Shown here one piece after another: positions 55,617-64,000 of a DNA stretch of 64,000 bases. Numbering within the stretch: position 1 is the first letter of the stretch; each line of letters starts with the position of its first letter. The stretch comes from Siderastrea radians (Eukaryota; Cnidaria; Anthozoa; Scleractinia; Rhizangiidae): NCBI GenBank assembly GCA_964017195.1, contig OZ024887.1, positions 68,288,728 to 68,352,727 on the forward strand, written 5' to 3'. The notes under the pieces are model-generated. The model saw nothing but the letters and a program-made list of their open reading frames with translations, was not told where the DNA came from and made no database searches. Both the position numbers and the translations under genes were made by a program.

Positions 55617-57360
55617 CGTTTTGTACCTGCCGGTCTTACACCCGTTCTGACGGTTTTCCACAACACACCTCCGTCTCGACCACTTCAACGAGATGGAAAA
55701 TATTGGCAAACTTCGACTTAGTCAAATGCGGTCTGGCATAAAAATGTCAGACATAAAACCAAGTCCACATTAAAGCTAAAACTTTCTTTCAGTTATTCAG
55801 AATTTTGTTCTGGTGGCCCGCAAAAACTGTGCTTCTGGGAAATTTAACCGTGAAGACTATTTTGGCGTGACAGTCACTTAATGTTGGATTTTAAATTTTG
55901 TCATATTTTGTTATATTTTTAGGTTTTATATTATGTCATCCGTGGTCCAGGCCCAACTGCTGTAGCATCCCAGCTGGGCTACCTTGTCTGTGGACCACTA
56001 CAGACTAACTCTGTGAATCACGTGTACACTGACACTGCCGTCAACCTGCTACAAACACTGTCTTGCACCAGGGAGGTAGAACGTGATCTTGAGCACTTCT
56101 GGTCCTTGGAGTCTCTGGGCATCTCTCCACCTACACAGAAGGGTGAACATGACCCCTTCCTGCAACACCTCCAGAGTTCATCAATCATAAGAATGCCCGA
56201 TGGCCGTTACAGTGCCAAATTTCCATGGAAAGAAGATTCTCCACCGCTGCCATCCAACTATGGTAACTGCACTCGCCGTACACGTGCTATGATACGTCGC
56301 CTTGCTCAAACACCCTACCTGCTCAAATTAAATCCTATGGTGAAATAATCGAAGAGCATGAAAAACGTGGCTTTATTGAAAGGGTTGACAATGTGACCAG
56401 CCTGGACAGGGCAGACTACCTTCCACATTACGCAGTCAAGAAAGAATCGGCCACCACACCCATCAGAGTTGTTTTCGATTGCAACATCATTAGATTGCAC
56501 CATCATCATCAGATTTCGTACCTTCACTTATGGCCTGTCTACTGATATAGAGAAGGCCTTCCTACATGTTGGTCTCGACGAAGGTGACACTTTACCAGAT
56601 TTTTCTGGTTGTCAGACCCCACGAATCCAGAAAGCGAATTTCAAGTCTTTTCGTTTCAAAACAGTCCTGTTTGGTTCGGCAAGTTCCCCCTTCATCTTGA
56701 ATGCTACATTGCATCACCACTTGGAACACTACACCTCAGCTGTGGCCAAGGACATGAAGGACAATATGTATGTGGACAATGTCTATTAGGACGTGACCAA
56801 GAAACCGAAATCTTGCACTACTACCAAGAGTCAAGATCAACCATGACTGCAGCCAACTTCAACTTGCGCTCCTGGGTATCGAATAGCCCATTACTTCGTG
56901 CACAAACTGAGAAGGATCAAACAGCTGACACAAACACTGTTGTAAACATTCTTGGTTTACGTTGGGACCCATCCCATGATACGCTGTATCTTGGTCCTAA
57001 GGAAATAGCTCCACGACAAAGTCAACCGATCTCCAAACGTGATGTGCTGCAACTCTCCTCAAGGACTTACGATCCTTACGATCCTTTGGGACTCTAACTG
57101 TCATAGCCAAACTCCTGATCCAAGGCCTGTGGCAGCAGAAACTTGAATGGGACGAACCACTTCCTGCTAAACTCGAAACCAAAAGGAACGATATTGCCCG
57201 AGATATTCAAGAAGCTAGCAAACTAGTCTTACCGAGGTACTTCTTCCCAGAAATACAGAGCGAGACACAACCCATCTACCTGCATGTATTTGCTGACGCC
57301 AGCACCAAGGCATATGGAGCAGTCGCCTACATCTCTAGTGGCAACCTTTCCTCACTCGTC

Positions 57361-58818
57361 ATGTCGAAGTCTCGTGTTAAAGCCCCTTTAAAGGAACTGA
57401 CACTTCCTCAGGAGGCGTTGATCTGTGCAAGACTAGCCCACTTCGTATCGGGAGCCCTCAAGTCAAGATTTCCCAGCCTTACAGTCAAGCTGTGGTCTGA
57501 CAGTGAGATAGTCCTTCATTGGTTACTCAGCACGAAACTCCTGAAGCAGTTTATAGCAAACTGCACACAAGAAATAAAGAAGTTGTTCTCTGTTGCTGTC
57601 TGGAGTCATTGCCCAACTCACGACAACCCTGCTGATATGCTTACTCGTGGGATCAATGCCACACAATTTCACAGCTCCTCTCTCTGGCCACATGGTCCCC
57701 AGTGGCTACCATTTGTCGAGCAATGGCCATCTTGGACTTGCTCAAAGATTTTTCACCTGCAACTCTCTGAAATCACTGATGCGGAAGACCCTGCCACCAC
57801 AGCCAGCAATGCAGTGACCAGGACCGATGGTACTACTCAGACAGATCCCAAAGAGAAGCAGCCAGGCATCCACAATCTGATTGATGTATCAAGATATAGC
57901 ACTCTTTCCAGCTTGCTCGCTGTGACAGCATACGTTCTACGGTTTGTGAAGAACTTGCAGAACAATGCAACAAAAACAGTGGGTCCACTATCTTTACAGG
58001 AGAGGCAAGACGCCCAACGCAAATGGATCCAGAACTCCCAAGTGCAAATCTATGCAGAGGAGATTTCTAACCTACGGTCTAAGTCAAGTACCCGCTTAAC
58101 CTTAGTGAGACAGCTTCGCTTGTTTCTTGATGCCGACGGCTTTCTTCGTTGCGGGGGGAGGATCCATAACGCTCCGCTTGCGGACTCAGCAAAATTTCCC
58201 TACTTGCTTCCGCCCAACCATCCCTTCACAGTACTGATCGTCTACGAAGCCCACAGAAAGCAACTCCACTCTGGTGTCAACGCGGTAGTGACTTTGCTAC
58301 GCCAGAGCTTCTGGATAACTGCAATACGCCAATATGTAAGGAAACTTCTTTGTTGCTATGTGACCTGTCGCAAGGTGGAAGAAACAGCCTTAAGAGCTCC
58401 AGATCCTGCACCCCTACCCAAATTGAGAGTCCAAGAAACGACACCCTTCTCAGTAACTGGGGTAGACTTTACGGGACCCCTTTGTGTGCGATCAGAAAAT
58501 GGCGTTACCAAGAGCTACATTTGTCTTTTCACCTGTGCTGTAATCAGGGCAGTACATCTGGAAGTAGTCAGTGTTCTCTCAGAGGAAAGTTTTCTTCAAG
58601 CCTTCCGGCGATTCTCGAGCCGCAGATCTCTCCCACGCCATATGATATCCGATAATGCCTCCACCTACCTCGCCTCTGCAGAAACTCTCAATGAGCTATT
58701 CCAATCTCCTTCACTAAAGGAACAGTTCAGCCGACAAGGTGTAGAGTGGAAGTTTATCCCTAAACAAGAAAGCCCATTGGGCATTTTAACCGGCCATTCT
58801 GACCCTCCCCACCCCTAG
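57361..58818 (+). pseudogene. BEL/Pao A17 region and integrase, longest intact frame
   Basis: A 485-codon open frame. It contains KELTLPQEALICARLAHFVS and KLWSDSEIVLHWL near the start, THDNPADMLTRG, then a His/Cys zinc finger (YEAHRKQLHSGVNA, CYVTCRK) and the DD part of the integrase catalytic triad. The last residues after 58768 come from the inserted element, not from pol. There is no real start codon: the frame is the middle of a polyprotein. Confidence 0.85.
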
Positions 58819-60261
58819 GTTTCACAAATGTTAGCGCGATCCTCTATTTATACGAACCGGCGTGACGAAAAGTGTGATTGTGTGACACAATATTTTGACT
58901 ATAACGTTACTGGATGACGTAATGTTTTAACTCTGATGACTCAGCTTATCTTTCTTATCGCTTTTATTTGTGCTGAAAGAACGCAAATTCATTCAAACGT
59001 TGAATGTCGATATAAATTCGTCCACAACTGAGAATGCTCGCACCGGGACGACGAGGTATTTACTGTTGTGCCTAGACCTTAAATACAAACAGTGAACATA
59101 GCAGTAAAATCAAAATATAACGTTTGATAAACACGAGCTCGAGCAGATCGTCAGAGTATGGGGCACGTCAAGGCATATCTCATGATGTGATGTTTAAATC
59201 CGGTTTGCTAACCCGGGAATCCCCTTGCAAAAGTAAACAAGCGAGCGGGGACGAAAGTCGCCCACGTCTTTGAAAGCTAAAGCGCCTGTCGAGCCGCAAT
59301 CGATTTCGCGCTCACTCGCTTGTTTTTCTTTTTCTTCATTATCTCTGAACGGATAGAGAGACTGCTCGTAGCCTTTAGCGAACACCACACGCAAACTACA
59401 CAAATCCGTCGATAATATTCAGATATTTTCGTTCTTTCAATGCAAAAAGACTCGTAACACCTGCCTTATTAATTGATCTCCTTATTAATGACGATTCCTT
59501 CGTATCAACTTCTCGCCTCAAATAAACAGTCATCTCTCTCCGTTCACAAGAACTATCATGTACTGATGGTGCAATCAACTAATATTGCATCATCATACTA
59601 GTACCAATTCCTTCTCTTCCTAGCCCACGCCGGCAAAACGCAACTGTCCTTTTTGTCCGCTGCGAAATACAAGTTAGCCAATCAGAAACCTTACAATCTA
59701 CTTCGCAACCCCCCCCCCATAAAACGCCAAGGGAAACTGCCTCTCACGCAGCACAATATTACACCGCTCCTATACAAAACGCAACTTTCAAAGCAAATCA
59801 CATTCACAGAAGCGTGATATGCTCCCGACATTCACAAATCCTTCTGACTCCCACATTTTTACACCCCTCAAAATGTCAATCCCAATAAAAAAACTCCTGC
59901 GCTAAAAAAATTTTCACCATAACCACTAACTAGATCAGACAACACAGCCAATTTCGCATTCAATCCTATTAGCTCCTTTACTCAATTGCACATGCGTTAT
60001 ACAAGACAAATACAAAAGACCCCAAACTTAACAACCCTTCGCCGTTCATATCTTAAATACTGTAAATTAAAAGACAAAAACATGGGAAGGTAACATTCAG
60101 AAGACTTATATGCGCATGCGTCTTATATAAGACAGTACCGTTCTTGAGTACCCATACCACAAGCTTTACAGCACTTTCTTCGTATGTTAAGCCAACTTGC
60201 TTTCAGGAAAAACCGTGTCCATTTTATAAACCGGCGGTCGCCATCAAAGCGACGGCCGGTT
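58769..60261. mobile_element. 1.49-kb insertion in the BEL/Pao integrase
   Basis: AACAAG occurs on both sides (58763-58768 and 60262-60267). Discounting one copy, the pol frame on the left continues exactly into the frame on the right, so these are the true insertion borders and duplication. The insert has no clear inverted ends at these borders. TTAACCGGCC (58786) and GGCCGGTTAA (60254) form a slightly internal inverted pair. The insert contains a CGAGCAG-family MITE (59220-59380). Confidence 0.8.
59220..59380. repeat. CGAGCAG-family MITE fragment
   Basis: GTAAACAAGCGAGCGGGGAC and its partial complement CGCTCACTCGCTTGTTTTTC, followed by GAGAGACTGCTCGTAGCC, match the elements at 30.7 and 36.3 kb. 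Confidence 0.7.
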
Positions 60262-62488
60262 AACAAGCTCCCTGGTACGGAGGCTTCTGGGAACGACTCG
60301 TCGGACTGACGAAGAAGGCCACAAGGAAGACACTTGGCAAGGCATCTGTCACACTGACAGAACTCCAAACACTCACCGTTGAAATTGAAGCCATTCTAAA
60401 TGATCGCCCTATCAGTTATGCGTCGAGCGATTCTGCAGACGAAGAGCCATTGACACCCTCCCATTTTCTGTGCGGGAGAAGAATCACTTCACTGCCTTAC
60501 CCCGTTGCTGACGATGATCCATCCGATCCTGACTATGGAAGTGCATCTGACATGAGGCAACAGATAACAACGCAAGCCCGTATCCTCGAACATTTCTGGA
60601 ACAGATGGAGGCACGAGTACCTCACATCTCTTGGTGAATTCCACAGAACAACTGGGACCAATGAGCAGCAAGACAGGAGACGTCGTGTTGGTCCATAACG
60701 AAGGTCCTAGGTCAACCAGGAAGCTAGCTGTTATAGAGAATCTGATCAGAGGAGGTGATGGCCTTGTCCGAGCAGCGCACATTCGCACAAGTACCGGGTA
60801 CACCAACCGACCAGTCACTAAACTGTACCCACTTGAAATCACAACTACCACTGTTCCTAGGATTGCATCACATGACGGTTCTGAACAGCAACCTACTGCA
60901 GTTGTGTCAACCAGACCGAGACGAGCTGCGACTTCTGAGGCCACGAGGCGCATCTCAGAATGGACGAGACGCATCTGGGCCCCCCCCCCCGGAGGATGCG
61001 GAGGATGTCGAATAGACTTGAATTGAACTTTGAACTTTCTAGGTTTTGTTATTGTTGTAACTCAGTCTGCCACGCAGTCGTTGCAATGAATGTATGTGCA
61101 CGCAAGTCACATGGCAGCAACTTGTAATCGGGTCGCCATATTGGAATACAGTTGTGATTGTTGTTGAGTTTTCATTCCTTGTGTGTACGGTTCTCTTCAC
61201 TCTCCCTGCCTTCGGACTGACTCTATTATCGCCACTTCATACCCGCATGACACTAGTTATTTATTATTTATGCGCAAAACAATTTTTTCATTCTGTTCTT
61301 GCAGTGAATTACTTGAACTTAGCTACGCGGTACAGCATTTATAAATATTTAAAAAAGCTGTTAACACCCTTTGTCATCATGCAGATGGCGGAAACAGTTA
61401 AACAAACAACAAAACAAACACACACACAAAACTAACGAGTGTGTTACATTAACATAGTTCTATGTTATGTGTGTTTGATTGAATCGATCTACCAGGGAAT
61501 CCAAAATGAACTGTCGTGACAGCACATGAGCGTACATCGAGGTAAATTTCAGTTAAACGTGTATCAAGCATCGATCAAGCAAGCCTGTTTGAAACTAATA
61601 ACTTCTATTTACCCCCATTGAAAGTTAGGGCGAAAGTCAGGCTCGACGTTTGGACGGTAAAAACCCGTGTGAAACTCACGGATGACGTGTAACAAAGAAA
61701 AAAAACAGTTGAAACAATAGCGTACAGCTAAACAATAGCTTACAAAATAAAGGAAACCCAGCCTGCAGAGTCAACACAAAGTAGAAACAACAAATCGCTA
61801 TTAGCGACGCGACTAAATCAAAAGCACCAGTACGAGCATTAGCACAACAAAGGAAAACGTAGCTGTTCGTTAAATGCTTAAAGGGGCATTGTCACAGGGA
61901 TTTTTACGTTTTGGAGTGAAAATGTGCTTAAATTTAAATTAAAAGCCTTTTCACATGCACAGAATACTCCTAGAACGTCAAGAGAAGGAAATCAAAATAT
62001 TTTCTCAAAGGAAGATCAAACCATAGTCAGTTGCTGGCGATGTTTCCACGAAACAGAGGGAAAACTTGAAAACATCAGCCTGATGTTTCCAAGTCATGCC
62101 CCGCCAGGGGTTTGGGCAAACGGTATCTGGGTTGTTTTATACCAAGGTATTCGGTATTTATGGCTAAAATGTTCAGGTACAGGGTTGTCTGTGTTACAAT
62201 AATTTAGGTATTTGTTATCAACGTTTTTGAATTTTTAAGGTATATTGGTATCCCAGGGGAAAGAAATGAGGTATATTGGTATCCCCCCCACCCTGGCCGG
62301 GCCTGCCAATTTGCAACCATTTCCATCCTAGCGATCCGCAGCTAAACACACAGTCCAGAGAACTGGTAGAGTAGTTTAAGCGAAACTAACCAGTAATTTT
62401 GGGTTTCCTATGATTGAAATATGTCTTTTAGCTTTTAAAAGTTACCCTAAAAATTGGTGACAGTGTGCCTTTAAGGATGCCATAATCA

Positions 62489-62491
62489 TAG

Positions 62492-62522
<31 letters not shown>

Positions 62523-62545
62523 TAATAATAATAATAATAATATAT
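62489..62545. repeat. (TAA)n microsatellite
   Basis: About 17 TAA units with one CAA interruption, followed by TATATATTAATAATATT. Confidence 0.95.
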
Positions 62546-63121
62546 ATTAATAATATTTCGGCTTTAGGAGCACTTAAACAGTCTCAGTGCTATTACAATT
62601 ATACACACAGATAAAAACAATTCAACTAATACTAATCAGTATTAATTTACAATGATAAATATACGCTATAATCTGTACTAATTTACAGTGATTGTAATTA
62701 TTCAAGCTAGAACAGATCATAATAATAACAATGATTAATTCTTAAAAAGGAAGGTTTTCAAACTCGTTTTGAAAGCGGCTAAGCACAAGGAAAACAAATT
62801 TGTTCATTTCTCTTTTGCCTATGTTTATGTTGATGAGCACAACATAAGAGGTCCTGACTGTAAATGTCGAGCTAAAACGGTTATTCAGGTAAATTATCAG
62901 AATTTTTAGGCCTTGTTAGCGATTCTTGATATTTGGAGTCAGTGTCAGCCACAAATAGCCTACGTGCAGTCGTCTCCTAAGCCTCATAAGGGTAATACAT
63001 TTATGACTATCGTCATGAATATAGTATATCTCTTCTGTGACTCTAAGTGTGTTAACCTTGGTCACGAATACAGAACGTCTCACCAACTCTGATAACCGTC
63101 ACGAATATGCAATTTTTTCCT

Positions 63122-63192
63122 TCCTTGTAGTTCTTGTTGTTCCTGAGGTTCTGTAGTTCCAGTAGTACCTGTAGTTCTTGTAGTTCTTTTCT
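63122..63192. repeat. Short 9-bp minisatellite (GTAGTTCTT)
   Basis: TTGTAGTTCTTGTTGTTCC, GAGGTTCTGTAGTTCC, AGTAGTACCTGTAGTTCTT and TGTAGTTC are imperfect 9-bp units. On the minus strand they give a Thr/Gly/Gln-rich frame that is probably not coding. Confidence 0.75.
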
Positions 63193-63229
63193 TCACTCTT
63201 TTATAGATCATAAAATATTCAAAATTCAA

Positions 63230-63262
63230 GTGGAACAACGAGCCGCAAGCGAGTTGTTCCAC
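63230..63262. repeat. Short hairpin GTGGAACAAC
   Basis: GTGGAACAAC and GTTGTTCCAC separated by 13 nt (GAGCCGCAAGCGA), itself partly pairing. The type suggests a MITE tip. Confidence 0.6.
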
Positions 63263-64000
63263 TGCCAAGTTTTCAACATTTCATGGCGTCATTTTCAGTC
63301 CACAAACGTATAGTCCATGAAAAAGTACAGCCGATCGATATGTTTTTCTTTTTTACAATAACAAAGACTACTGCGAGCAAACGAGGTTTTCAACTTGAGG
63401 GTCATGTTAACAAAACACGCGCCAATGAAAACCACAACTCGGTATAAAAATTAACATTGGACGAAAAAAAAAGCAAACATTTTGCACTGAGGAAGTTCTT
63501 TCCATGCTTTGACGTGGCTTGAATACCGCATTCAAAATACGCGGAGCAAGCTTGTTTAATATATTAATCTTGAAAAGAAAATGAGCTTCGACATCAAGTT
63601 TCTCTAAAACTAACTTTCTTTCATTCGAAGAAGTCCTCAAATCCACTGAATTACTTTTCTGAGTTTGTGGAAATCCACTTCCATTTCCCTCATGGCAACA
63701 GTCGACTACCACACTGAATAATCTCTCCCTTTTGCCTCGCAGTTGATATTATAGGCAAGTTCAGTCGATTTAAAGCAAAATTTTATGGTTGAACGATTGT
63801 ATCATTAAATATTTCCATAATTGCTGTAGTTTGTCCATAAAATTTAGAGAACCGGCAGGGCACAACAGTTTGGCAAAAATTTATCCTTGGACCAAGACGG
63901 GCTTGCTTATTTTACTCTTTAGTAGGCTCTCATCGACAATCACCAAGAGCCAATCAACACGCGAAAATAACGTCCTGGTGGTTTCTGGAGGTCTCCTCGC

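Larger units (their letters stand above)
55925..61024 (+). pseudogene. BEL/Pao retrotransposon pol, decayed and interrupted
   Basis: Domains in order: end of a protease-like region (about 55925-56010), reverse transcriptase (about 56340-56790, with the active-site box YVDN), Pao A17-type region (ILGLRWD, DPLGL, DASTKAYGAVAY), zinc-binding and integrase core (57900-58760; VDFTGP and SDNAST carry the two catalytic Asp), the last catalytic segment after an insertion (60268 on; PWYGGFWERL), and a C-terminal DUF5641-type domain (60640-60860). Frame breaks occur near 56343, 56475, 56790 and 57095. The 5' gag region and clear LTRs are missing. It is a dead copy; the domains were recognised from memory. 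Confidence 0.9.
61025..64000. other. Right flank without recognised genes
   Basis: The first few hundred bases may include BEL/Pao 3' sequence, but I find no matching LTR. Short frames (for example 61094-61435 + and 63712-63407 -) have no recognisable domain. Repeats present are listed separately. Confidence 0.4.

Noticed and set aside
1..64000. CRISPR array, bacterial operon or phage content
   Set aside because: The tandem repeats lack spacer structure, the coding regions are spliced, and no prokaryotic gene families are seen.

Overview
This is eukaryotic genomic DNA. It has many short exons with GT-AG introns, abundant MITE-like palindromes, tRNA-derived SINEs and a BEL/Pao retroelement. 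An intron-rich, well conserved huntingtin gene, a lectin/LamG/PAN-domain gene cluster and this repeat mixture suggest an anthozoan cnidarian, most likely a stony coral. The huntingtin call is firm. The organism call is inference, because no ribosomal or mitochondrial marker is present.

Region 1 (1-31.1 kb, + strand) is the 3' part of a huntingtin (HTT) orthologue. I resolve 42 consecutive coding exons (1055-31079). All 41 junctions keep one reading frame and give about 1,819 residues ending in TAA. One intron is GC-AG and the rest are GT-AG. The 5' part, including any polyglutamine tract, lies before the window. The introns hold a 106-bp satellite in at least five introns and in both orientations, two related transposons with CAGGGTTGT ends and exact 6-bp target duplications, a Harbinger-type derivative keeping the start of a Myb-like ORF, several palindromic MITEs, SINEs, a (CAGT)n tract, and a decayed tandem copy of part of an exon.

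Region 2 (32.5-44.3 kb, - strand) holds the 3' ends of two probable secreted or cell-surface protein genes. One ends with a C-type lectin domain followed by a PAN/Apple domain (32815-33974). The other ends with two LamG/ConA-like domains and a PAN/Apple domain (36749-42887). The two LamG modules come from a tandem segmental duplication that also copied the flanking introns, including an (ATCA)n tract. The 5' ends of both genes were not found.

Region 3 (44.6-55.6 kb) is a pile of mobile elements. It contains a 5.4-kb foldback element with arms of about 1.4 kb and a nested 1,274-bp element with 13-bp inverted repeats and TTAA duplications. Next to it is a 3,063-bp DNA transposon with a perfect 8-bp duplication. 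A second foldback element follows, whose outer arm tips are GGTCCCA-type minisatellites.

Region 4 (55.9-61.0 kb, + strand) is a decayed BEL/Pao pol region with several frame breaks. A 1,493-bp insertion with a 6-bp duplication splits its integrase. The last 3 kb has only simple repeats and unassigned sequence.

Nothing resembles a prokaryotic operon, CRISPR array or phage. The most unusual content is the set of foldback elements with internally repetitive arms, and the ways mobile DNA has landed in or copied pieces of huntingtin.
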